From: Myxococcaceae bacterium
GTDB lineage: Bacteria > Myxococcota > Myxococcia > Myxococcales > Myxococcaceae
Length of the DNA: 36,860 nucleotides
Direction: 5' to 3'
Assembly (NCBI GenBank): GCA_020247085.1
Contig: JADCJJ010000187.1
Coordinates: 1 to 36,860, forward strand
In this document: one piece after another, positions 17,903-24,873 of the stretch
Layout: each line of letters opens with the position of its first letter
How positions within the stretch are numbered: position 1 is the stretch's first letter
Translations under genes and position numbers: made by a program
Notes under the pieces: model-generated
Told to the model about the DNA's origin: nothing
The model's database searches: none
Seen by the model: only the letters and a program-made list of their open reading frames with translations

Positions 17903-18607
17903 TCAGGCCGGGCGCGTCGCCGAGACGATGACGTAGTCCATCTCGAGGAGGGGCCACAGCCAGCAGACCGACGCGGCGTACACCGCCCGTGTCCAGGGGG
18001 TGCGCATCATCCAGTGAATGTCGTCACCCTCGAGCCGCTTTCGCAGGAAGGCGAAGAGGTGGGGCCAGACGTGCTCGGTGATGGAGTCGACCCTGACGTC
18101 GACGAAGCCAGCCGCCTCGAGGCGGGCCCGGTAGGCCTCCCGGTCGTAGAGGTTCTCGGCCGGAACCTGCCACTGCAGGTGCCCGTAGCGGTAGAGCAGC
18201 CGGTCCTTCAGGGTCGCGCGCAGCGGGGTGCAGATGTCGCTGAGCACCAGCCGGCCGCCAGGCGTGAGCACGCGGTGCGCCTCCCGGAAGAAGGCCTCGC
18301 GGGTGATGAAGTGAAAGGCGCACTCCATCGCCGAGACCGTGTTGACCGTGCCGTCGGGCAGCTTGGTGTCGGTCGCTGACCCCTCGCGCAGGTCGATGCG
18401 CGCGTCGAGGCCAGCGCGGCTCACCCGCCCCCGTGCCTCCAGCACCTGCGAAGGGGTGATGTTGAGGCCGGTGATGTGGCCGACGTCGAACTCCTTCACC
18501 CACAGCAGGTCCTGGTCGGCGAAGCCGAAACCGACGTCAAGCAGCCGGGTCTGGTTCGAGAAGCCTCCCGTCTTCGCGAGGGTTCGCGCCAGGTTCTTCT
18601 TCGCCAT
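17903..18607 (-). CDS. SAM-dependent methyltransferase
   Basis: A class I methyltransferase of 234 residues if started at ATG 18607. Seen: motif I LLDVGFGFADQDLLW, a motif II-like acidic end in GHITGLNITPSQV, EGSATDTKLPDGTVNTVSAM around motif IV, and the post-motif LTPGGRLVLSDIC. The order matches small-molecule O- or C-methyltransferases of the Methyltransf_11/25 type. The C terminus (ASVCWLWPLLEMDYVIVSA) is hydrophobic. In-frame sequence upstream of 18607 contains WNTGFD, reminiscent of the family N terminus, but that DNA also reads convincingly on the other strand as part of another gene (see 18591-18953). The enzyme may therefore be N-terminally truncated. The substrate is unknown. Confidence 0.78.
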   Translation of the reverse strand: MAKKNLARTLAKTGGFSNQTRLLDVGFGFADQDLLWVKEFDVGHITGLNITPSQVLEARGRVSRAGLDARIDLREGSATDTKLPDGTVNTVSAMECAFHFITREAFFREAHRVLTPGGRLVLSDICTPLRATLKDRLLYRYGHLQWQVPAENLYDREAYRARLEAAGFVDVRVDSITEHVWPHLFAFLRKRLEGDDIHWMMRTPWTRAVYAASVCWLWPLLEMDYVIVSATRPA

Positions 18608-18953
18608 CCGCCCGCTGGTGCGCGCGACGCTGCGGGCATCGAACCCGGTGTTCCAGACCGTCGAGCTGCGCGCCTCGGGCGCGGCCGTCGAGTGCCGCAC
18701 GCCGCCCGTCTCCGTGTTCGCCGCTCCTGACGCGGGCGTGACCGCGGTGATGGGGCTCGACGGCAAACCCAGCAGCGCCACGCACCAGTGGGTCGGTGAG
18801 ACGTTGGTGCAAAAGACGTGGAGCGCCGAGGGTGTGCGCGAGACACGCTTCGTTCCCGCTGGTGACGGGCTGACGTTGCACGTCGAGGTGTCCAGCCCGC
18901 GCCTCCCGGTGCCGCTGCGCTACCAGCTGCAGTACACGCGGGCGACGCCCTGA
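18591..18953 (+). pseudogene. 3' remnant of a lipocalin-like small secreted protein gene
   Basis: In the plus frame ending at the stop 18951-18953, about 120 residues read like the C-terminal two thirds of a small myxobacterial exported protein family that I recall by pattern: RFFFAIRPLVRATLRASNPV, then MGLDGKPSSATHQWVGETLV, and finally LHVEVSSPRLPVPLRYQLQY. The expected signal peptide and first domain should lie further left, but that DNA encodes the methyltransferase on the other strand. No start codon with a signal peptide is present. The likely explanation is a deletion that joined two divergent genes and removed the 5' part of this one. Third codon positions of the two antiparallel frames coincide here, so base composition cannot decide which strand is real. 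Confidence 0.45.
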
Positions 18954-18981
18954 GCGGCCGCGCCGCCGGACGCCGTCGGCG

Positions 18982-20439
18982 CTACGCCAGCGGGCACCAG
19001 TACGAGTGGAAGCCCAGGGGGATGCGGCGGGGCAGGTGCACGGTGCTGACGAGGGCCATGGAGCGGGCGTCGATGACGAAGGCTGCCGAGCGCTGCTCCC
19101 GGGCGTTGGTGCCGAAGGTGACGAGCCAGCCGTCGTCTTCGGCGCGGGCCGCCGGGGCCGGGGCGAACGAGGCCTCGCCGAGGAACCAGCCGGGCGGGGC
19201 GTCGAAGCTCGCCACCGCCCGCGCCGACGAGTCCCCCAGGGCGTACTTGAGGAGCCCGTCGAACATCAGGTCGGGCCGCCGCGCCACGCGCGGGTGGTAG
19301 GCGAAGGCGGCGCGGCGCCCCTGCACGGCGTCGTTGATGCGGGGGAACTCGGTGGCCACGTCGTCGAGCTGGCGCTCCGTCGTCGCGCCGGTCTTCAGGT
19401 TGAAGCGCCACTCGTACAGGTGCGGCACCAGCTCGATGGTGTCGAGCCGCGCCACCTGGCCCGAGGTATCCTGCGTCTCGGGAATGAGGTCGCGCACCCG
19501 GCAGCCCAGCAGCACCACCTCGTCGCCAGCCTCGTAGGCGTTGACCGTGTGGTACATGTAGCAGGGCTCGGCCTCGAACCAGCGCACGTCGGCGGCGGTC
19601 CCCCGGCGCGGGATGAGGCCGAAGCGGCTCGGCGTACCGCGGTCGAAGGCGATGCGGCGCTTGCCCTCCTTCAGCTTCGCGACGTCCCACCCGAGGGGGA
19701 AGTCCATCAACACCGAGTAGCGCTCGGTGATGGCCATGTCGTGGAGGATGTGCGGCGCCGGCGTCTCGATGGCCTCGTATCGCACCAGCGCTCCCTCGGC
19801 CGACACCACCCCGTAGCGAAGGAAGGGCCGCTTCAGCAGCGAGTAGTCGAAGAAGACGAGCTCGCCGGTGCGGGGGTCGACCTTGGGGTGCGCCGAGAAG
19901 CCGCCGGTGAGCCGCCCGCCGAACGTCTGCGGCCCCTTCGTCGACAGGTCCGTCACGTCGAGCTCGTACGGCGTGCCCGACAGCCACCACAGCGCGTAGA
20001 GCCGGCCCTGGTGGAAGACGAGGTCGGTGTTGGCCGTGTCCTTCAGCGGGCCCGAGGGCAGGTCGCGCCGGCGCGGCGGCTCCATGATGCCCGTCCACAG
20101 CGCCTGGCCCTCGGCGCGCTCCCGCTCGAAGCCCGCCGTGCGCACCCACTTGTTCGCGTAACTCGCCCGCCCGTCGCGGAAGCGCACGCCGTGCACCATG
20201 CCGTCGCCGTCGAACCAGTGGTAGCGGCCGATGGGCGGGAACTGCGGGTTGGGCGAGTTGCGCACGTACAGGCCGCGCAGCTCCGGCGGCAGCGCCCCCG
20301 TCACCACCAGCCCGTCGACGGACAGCTCGTCGCGCACCGGCTCGTGCTCACCCTGCAGGTAGAGGTTCTCGAACATGGTGCGAAGACCATACGTGGCCGA
20401 AGGTTTCGAGGCCATCGGCGCCGGGCCGGCGTCCGTCAC
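18982..20439 (-). CDS. Carotenoid-cleavage-type oxygenase (RPE65 family)
   Basis: A 485-residue member of the carotenoid oxygenase family, which uses one Fe(II) held by four histidines to cleave polyene or stilbene double bonds. All four expected ligands are visible in order: GGFSAHPKVDP, ILHDMAIT, YMYHTVNAYE and the C-terminal GFHSYWCP. The family opening GLYVRNSPNPQFPPIGRYHW and FDGDGMVHGVRF is also clear. GTG 20439 is preferred as the start because it overlaps the upstream stop codon in GTGA; the internal ATG 20415 or 20376 could be used instead. No signal peptide is seen, so it is probably cytoplasmic or membrane-associated. It is translationally coupled to the TIGR02265-like gene. The substrate (carotenoid, apocarotenoid or other) is unknown. 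Confidence 0.93.
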   Translation of the reverse strand: MTDAGPAPMASKPSATYGLRTMFENLYLQGEHEPVRDELSVDGLVVTGALPPELRGLYVRNSPNPQFPPIGRYHWFDGDGMVHGVRFRDGRASYANKWVRTAGFERERAEGQALWTGIMEPPRRRDLPSGPLKDTANTDLVFHQGRLYALWWLSGTPYELDVTDLSTKGPQTFGGRLTGGFSAHPKVDPRTGELVFFDYSLLKRPFLRYGVVSAEGALVRYEAIETPAPHILHDMAITERYSVLMDFPLGWDVAKLKEGKRRIAFDRGTPSRFGLIPRRGTAADVRWFEAEPCYMYHTVNAYEAGDEVVLLGCRVRDLIPETQDTSGQVARLDTIELVPHLYEWRFNLKTGATTERQLDDVATEFPRINDAVQGRRAAFAYHPRVARRPDLMFDGLLKYALGDSSARAVASFDAPPGWFLGEASFAPAPAARAEDDGWLVTFGTNAREQRSAAFVIDARSMALVSTVHLPRRIPLGFHSYWCPLA

Positions 20440-20990
20440 TGCCAGGACACCTCGAAGACCGCGCCCTCGGTGGGCGAGCAGCTGACGACGCGCACGACGA
20501 GGTCCTTCGTGGCGCTGAACTCGAGGCCTGCCTCGAGCAGGCCCCGGAAGTACTGGGGGAAGGCTACGCGGTTGACCCACAGCTCGAAGCGGTTGGGCCC
20601 GAGGGCGGTGAGGCGGGTGACGGAGTAGTTGTTGGTGGTGCGCAGGTTGCGCGTCATGCGCTCGAGCGCGCGGCGGGGGCCGAGCAGCTTGAGGAGCGGC
20701 AGCAGGGCCCTTCCCATGAACGTCTCGCCGTACGACTCGAAGATGGCGCGGCCCAGGCGGTAGGTGGCCTCGTCGAAGGGTGCGCCGGGCCAGCGCACGT
20801 CCATGGTGAGGCGCAGGCACTGGAGCCAGAGCTCGTACGGGTAGGCCGGGTCGGGGCGCTCGAGGTCGACGCCGAGGGCGCGGAAGCGGGCGAGCACGGG
20901 CGCGGTCGCCTGGGGCCCCAGGGCGCGCAGGAGCGCCTCGACCGAGGACGCGAAGATGACCGGGTCTCCAGAGGGTGCTTCGTCAGACAC
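20436..20990 (-). CDS. TIGR02265/DUF2378-like myxobacterial protein
   Basis: A 184-residue protein with GTG start at 20990. It matches by pattern the DUF2378 (TIGR02265) family, which is abundant in and largely confined to myxobacteria: an N-terminal segment ending VIFASSVEALLRAL, the central FDEATYRLGRAIFESYGETF, and a C-terminal region RFELWVNRVAFPQYFRGLLE followed by short beta strands ending VFEVSWQ. There is no signal peptide or membrane segment. The family has no settled function. Its stop codon overlaps the start of the carotenoid oxygenase by 4 nt, so the two are co-translated; this is a rare functional clue for the family. No upstream gene is close. Confidence 0.85.
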   Translation of the reverse strand: MSDEAPSGDPVIFASSVEALLRALGPQATAPVLARFRALGVDLERPDPAYPYELWLQCLRLTMDVRWPGAPFDEATYRLGRAIFESYGETFMGRALLPLLKLLGPRRALERMTRNLRTTNNYSVTRLTALGPNRFELWVNRVAFPQYFRGLLEAGLEFSATKDLVVRVVSCSPTEGAVFEVSWQ

Positions 20991-21072
20991 TGCGAAGAGA
21001 CTTCAACACGCCCCGGGCGGGGGTCCGCAAGCAGAACGCATGAGGGCGCGGCCGACCCGGTGGGTCCGTTCG

Positions 21073-22836
21073 TCAGCGCAGCCGGCGGCAGTCGGCCGAG
21101 CAGCCGTCACCCGGGGTGGTGTTGCCGTCGTCGCACACCTCGCCGGCGTCGAAGCGGCCGTCGCCGCAGCGGGGCACGCTGCAGTCGGCGCGGCAGAGCG
21201 CGGCGGTGTCGAGCGCCTCGATGGTGATGGGCTCGGCGCGGTTGAGGGCGATGCGAGTGCCGTCGTCCTTCACCCAGCCCCAGGTCGAGATGCCCGCCTG
21301 GAAGCGGGGCGTGACGGTGATGCGCCAGCGCCCGGGGAAGGGCAGCGGCCCGAGCGCGCCGCCGTCGCTGTTGCGCACGAAGCTCCAGCGGCCGAAGGCG
21401 GTGCCCGGCGTGGCGCCGAGGAAGAACTCGGAGCCGTCATCGTCCACCACGTCGACGCCGGTGCCAGGGGGCAGCCCGGTGAGGTCCATCTGCACGGTGG
21501 ACTGGGGCTGGGCGAGGTTGGTGCCGTCGAAGTCGATGCCGTGCGTGAGGACGAGGGACAGGCGGCCGGTGTTGGCGTCGGCGAAGAGGTAGATGCGGCT
21601 CTCGCTCACTACCTCGAGGCCGGTGTGCGAGCTGGCGGAGCGGTAGTCGTAGAACTGCTGCACGGTGCGCGGGCGGACGATGGCGTCGGTGCCGATGCGG
21701 GTGCCGGACGGCTGGGTGATGCGGAACGCGGGGGTGTCGCCGTTCATCGCGCCGAGGTCGCAGGCCTCGCTGCCGGCGCGCTTCCCGTCGCCGCAGCGGG
21801 GCGGCTGGCAGGCGTCGTCGCAGAAGTCGTCGTCGACGCGGTTGCCGTCGTCGCAGGCCTCGGCGCCGCGCTGCACGGCGCCGTCGCCGCAGCGGGCGGG
21901 CTGGCACGAGACGCAGGCGTCGCCGTCGTCGGAATTGGCGTCGTCACAGGCCTCGACGCCGCGGCGCAGGGCGCCGTCACCGCAGCGGGCGGGCTGGCAT
22001 GAGACGCAGGCGTCGCCGTCATCGGCGTTGGCGTCGTCGCAGGCCTCGACGCCGCGGTGCACGAGGCCATCTCCACACCGCGCCTTCGTGCATGAGGAGA
22101 GGCAGGCGTCGTCGTCTGCGGCGTTGCCGTCGTCGCAGGGCTCGACGCCGTCGTGGGTGAAGCCGTCGCCGCAGCGGGCCTCCTGGCACGAGACGCAGGC
22201 GTCGGTGGAGGTGGCGTTGGCGTCGTCGCAGGCCTCGACGCCGCGGTGCACGCGGCCGTCTCCGCAGCTGGCCCGCACGCAGGACGAGAGGCAGGCGTCA
22301 CCGTCGACGGCGTTGCCGTCGTCGCACTGCTCGGGTGGCTGCACCCGGGCGTCGCCGCACGACGTCGGCCCGCAGCGCGACGTGCAGGCGCTGGAGCCCG
22401 AGGGCCCGTCGTCGCAGGCCTCGACGCCGGCCCAGACGACGCCATCGCCGCAGCGGGCCGCCTGGCAGGTCGCGCGGCAGGCGTCGGTGTCGACGAGGTT
22501 GCCGTCGTCGCAGGCCTCGACGCCGGCCCAGACGACGCCGTCGCCGCAGCGGGTCCGCTCGCAGGTGTTCCGGCAGGCGTCGGTGTCGACGGCGTTGCCG
22601 TCGTCACAGGCCTCGACGCCGGCCCAGACGACGCCGTCACCGCAGCGGGCCACCTCGCACGAGGCGCGGCAGGCGTCGGTGTCGTCGGGGTTGCCGTCGT
22701 CGCAGCCCTCTCCGCGCTGGAGCACGCCGTCGCCGCACAGCGCTGGGCGCGGCGGGACCTCGGGCGCCGGGACGAGGTCTGTCCGGCCGCAGGCGGCGAG
22801 GAGCACCAGCAGGCAGGTCGTCACGCGCCACGACAC
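21073..22836 (-). CDS. DUF4215-repeat lipoprotein with an inserted beta-sandwich-like domain
   Basis: A 587-residue surface lipoprotein. GTG 22836 gives a good lipoprotein signal ([11 protein letters not shown]); the open frame runs 36 codons further but that part does not fit a signal peptide. The mature protein has about eleven tandem Cys-rich units of the form CGDG...G.E.CDDGN...DAC...C, then a domain of about 170 residues without Cys (from [16 protein letters not shown] to about EPITIEAL), then one final [16 protein letters not shown] unit at the C terminus. The middle domain contains strands such as [19 protein letters not shown] and looks like a beta sandwich. Such proteins are common on myxobacterial surfaces, with adhesion or sorting roles proposed. 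It is followed on the same strand by the TIGR02265-like gene. Confidence 0.88.
   Translation of the reverse strand: MSWRVTTCLLVLLAACGRTDLVPAPEVPPRPALCGDGVLQRGEGCDDGNPDDTDACRASCEVARCGDGVVWAGVEACDDGNAVDTDACRNTCERTRCGDGVVWAGVEACDDGNLVDTDACRATCQAARCGDGVVWAGVEACDDGPSGSSACTSRCGPTSCGDARVQPPEQCDDGNAVDGDACLSSCVRASCGDGRVHRGVEACDDANATSTDACVSCQEARCGDGFTHDGVEPCDDGNAADDDACLSSCTKARCGDGLVHRGVEACDDANADDGDACVSCQPARCGDGALRRGVEACDDANSDDGDACVSCQPARCGDGAVQRGAEACDDGNRVDDDFCDDACQPPRCGDGKRAGSEACDLGAMNGDTPAFRITQPSGTRIGTDAIVRPRTVQQFYDYRSASSHTGLEVVSESRIYLFADANTGRLSLVLTHGIDFDGTNLAQPQSTVQMDLTGLPPGTGVDVVDDDGSEFFLGATPGTAFGRWSFVRNSDGGALGPLPFPGRWRITVTPRFQAGISTWGWVKDDGTRIALNRAEPITIEALDTAALCRADCSVPRCGDGRFDAGEVCDDGNTTPGDGCSADCRRLR
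21755..22740 (-). repeat. Tandem coding repeats (DUF4215 units)
   Basis: About eleven imperfect copies, roughly 78-87 bp each, encode Cys-rich units with the core CGDG and CDDGN or CDDAN. Two subtypes are visible: units 2-4 share [12 protein letters not shown], while units 6, 8 and 9 share [10 protein letters not shown] and DACVSC. This suggests local duplication of blocks. Recombination here could change the copy number. Confidence 0.88.
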
Positions 22837-22886
22837 GGCCAGAGTCTGGCAGGGCGGCGTGGGAGCGTCGAGGAAGGGGGCCTCAT
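22821..22886 (-). CDS. Possible 21-residue leader ORF overlapping the lipoprotein start
   Basis: An ATG at 22886-22884 is preceded by an excellent Shine-Dalgarno sequence (GGGGAGGAGGGC). It opens a 21-codon Arg/Pro-rich frame that ends at TGA 22823-22821, overlapping the first codons of the DUF4215 lipoprotein (GTG 22836) in another frame. The strong ribosome site belongs to this short frame rather than to the lipoprotein, which has none of its own. It could be a leader peptide that delivers ribosomes to the downstream start, or a sign of a frameshift or sequence error. Confidence 0.3.
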   Translation of the reverse strand: MRPPSSTLPRRPARLWPCRGA

Positions 22887-22916
22887 GCCCTCCTCCCCGG
22901 ATTCGCACCTGGAACT

Positions 22917-23570
22917 TCAGTCCGTGCCCCTTCGTTCTTCGCACCGCCGGCGCCGAGCTCGTCGAACTCGCGCTCGCTCCGCTGCACCGTCGTCGCGTCT
23001 CCTCGCGGCTCGGGCGCGCGGAACGTGCCTCGGTCGAGGCCTTCGCAGAAGAGGCTCAGCCCCGTCCCATCGAAGAAGAGGACCTTCACCGTCCCCCGCC
23101 GCTCCCCGGAGAAGGCGAAGCCTGCCCGGCTGCGCCCGAGGCGCTCGCTGCGCATCGACCTCGAAGGACTCGAGAAAGCCTTTGCCGCCGTCCGGCCTGG
23201 GCACGATGGTGCTGCGCGCAGCGTCCACGCACGCGAACCGATCGATCGCGTTGATGAGCCAGTACCCTGCCGCGCAGGCGCCGGTGACAGGGTGCCGCCC
23301 TACGGCCGCCGCATTCCCGATGTTGCTGATCACGCCCTGCGCGAGCGCCACGCGCAATGCGTCCGACACCGCGGTGAAGCTCCCCCCGATGAGGTCCGTC
23401 GTCTCCGGTCCGCTGGCGCAGTGCAAGGCGAGTTCGACGGCGCTCTGCGGCATCGGCAGCGGGTGCCCCCTGAGCCAGTCCGTCGGGTCCAGGTCCGGCG
23501 GAGCATCTGCGGTGCATGCAATCCCCGGGATGCGATTGTCGTGCTCGAGCAGGGAGGAGGGCGTCGTCAC
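22917..23570 (-). CDS. Hypothetical protein, probably truncated by the IS66 remnant
   Basis: From GTG 23570 the first about 138 residues have the look of a real protein, with balanced composition, several Cys ([38 protein letters not shown]) and the segment [21 protein letters not shown] do not recognise the family. After about position 23155 the frame enters the IS66 TnpB remnant in a different phase and becomes Arg-rich nonsense to the stop at 22917. The original 3' end has thus been lost or replaced. No ribosome-binding site is evident. It is most likely a decaying gene. Confidence 0.35.
   Translation of the reverse strand: MTTPSSLLEHDNRIPGIACTADAPPDLDPTDWLRGHPLPMPQSAVELALHCASGPETTDLIGGSFTAVSDALRVALAQGVISNIGNAAAVGRHPVTGACAAGYWLINAIDRFACVDAARSTIVPRPDGGKGFLESFEVDAQRAPRAQPGRLRLLRGAAGDGEGPLLRWDGAEPLLRRPRPRHVPRARAARRRDDGAAERARVRRARRRRCEERRGTD
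22946..23155 (-). mobile_element. IS66-family TnpB (Orf2) remnant
   Basis: About 65 residues in this minus frame match the core of IS66 Tnp[21 protein letters not shown], then [20 protein letters not shown] and [11 protein letters not shown]. Compare the family pattern F.F...R...vKvl..D..G..l...RLerG.F..P. The N-terminal 40-45 residues of TnpB are missing, and neither TnpA nor the TnpC transposase is present, so this is a dead fragment. No terminal inverted repeats were found. Confidence 0.7.
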
Positions 23571-23839
23571 GTCTTGACACTCTTCGGTGGCGGGTCGCCG
23601 CCTTCGTCGACAGCGCGCGTTCGACTCACGTCGCGGTTGGCATCGGTGAAGGCCACATCCATCACAGCGCGGGCCGGCCTTCAGTCGCGTGCGCTCGGTC
23701 GAGTCGTCTGCGTGCCTTCAGTCTCGGCCTCGCGCTGCCCACGTCGCTCGTGTCGCCGGCTGCGCTGAGGAGCGCTTCGGCGACCAGGTGCGGCGACGGT
23801 GTTCGTCGAGCGGACACGAAGCGCGCACGCCGCTGTCGG
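23571..23839. other. Gene-free stretch
   Basis: No gene, promoter or repeat was recognised in these 269 bases between the truncated hypothetical gene and the small secreted protein gene. It may hold further unrecognisable debris next to the IS66 remnant. Confidence 0.35.
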
Positions 23840-24478
23840 TCACTTTCGCGCAGGCGTCATGGGGTTCACGCCGACGTAGCCCAGCTCGAGGGACGACTGG
23901 CCCACCTCGAGGATGACGTACGCGTCTCCGTCCTGGCGGATGAAGAGGCGGTTCTTCAGCACGACGAGGCGCGAGCGCCCCACCGTGCGCCCGGGCCGGG
24001 TCTTCATCGCTGGCATCCTGGGGATGGAGGACACGAACTGCTGAACGGGGTTGTTCGCAGGGACCGGTGTGCCCGCCTGGACGTGCCCGACGGCCTGCTG
24101 AAGGTCCGCCGCCTCGCGTGGATTCTCCGGGGTGATGTCGTCGAACAGCGCGCCCGTGTCGTCCAGCAAGAGGAAGGTCCCCTGGACGCGCCCCTTGGCG
24201 ACCACGGAGGCCGCCCCCAGGAAGCTCCGCCGTTCGCCCAAGGGGCTGGGAGCCTTTCCGCGGGCGAAGCGGGTGAGGGCGTCGCAGGCGAAGACGCGGT
24301 CCGGCGGGAGCGCGGCGGTCAACATGGGGCGCGCGCCCCTGCCCGGGCAGCCCAGCGCCTGTGCCATCGACTGCAGGTCTGCGCTGGAGAGGTCCGTGTC
24401 CGGGGCCGCTTCGGTCTGGAAGCCGGTGAGCAGGAACCACGGCACGGCGAGCGAAGCCAAGGAGCGGGAGGGGAACAT
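23840..24478 (-). CDS. Hypothetical secreted protein
   Basis: A 212-residue protein with a likely Sec signal peptide (FPSRSLASLAVPWFLLTGFQ then TEAAP, cleavage near residue 25), starting at ATG 24478. The mature part has two Cys (LGCPGRGA and VFACDALTRF) that could form a disulphide and ends with predicted strands such as SRLVVLKNRLFIRQDGDAYV and ILEVGQSSLELGYVGVN. No known domain or catalytic motif was recognised. It is divergent from the CBM9/DUF5916 gene. Cell location is probably periplasmic. Confidence 0.7.
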   Translation of the reverse strand: MFPSRSLASLAVPWFLLTGFQTEAAPDTDLSSADLQSMAQALGCPGRGARPMLTAALPPDRVFACDALTRFARGKAPSPLGERRSFLGAASVVAKGRVQGTFLLLDDTGALFDDITPENPREAADLQQAVGHVQAGTPVPANNPVQQFVSSIPRMPAMKTRPGRTVGRSRLVVLKNRLFIRQDGDAYVILEVGQSSLELGYVGVNPMTPARK

Positions 24479-24873
24479 GAGGTGCGCACGAGAGCGCTCC
24501 TCCCTCTACACTCCCGGAGAAGCCACTTCCACGCGGAGCCATGCCAACAGGTGGGCACCCTGCGTCGTTCACCGCGGCTCCAGCCGAGCTGCCTCGGTTC
24601 CGAGCCCTCGCGCTGGCGCGCGACGACGTCGTCGCCCAGCGCCGTCGCGATGGCGGGTCCCAGCAGGCCGGCCACGCCGAGTTCTCTGTCAGGGCTGGCG
24701 CTGCGGCAGGCGCCTGTCGACGTCCCTGCCCCGCGCCGGCGGCCACCCGGCCTGAAGCCCTTCACGAGCGGGTCGACGCCCACGCCGGGCTCCGCTTCAG
24801 CGAGGTGGGCGCCCGTCCACCGTCGTGCGATTCACCGGCGCCCGGCGCGTGGAGGCGGTATCTCGGCGCCGCC
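24479..24873. other. Divergent intergenic region
   Basis: A 395-base region between the divergent small secreted protein and CBM9/DUF5916 genes. An open frame on the plus strand extends the latter by 111 codons across it, but the signal peptide sits downstream of that extension, so the region is judged non-coding. No specific promoter motif was identified. Confidence 0.45.

Noticed and set aside
18982-20820. A longer N-terminal extension of the carotenoid-type oxygenase
   Set aside because: The extension is Arg/Pro-rich and overlaps the TIGR02265-like gene; the family N terminus begins near 20376-20439.
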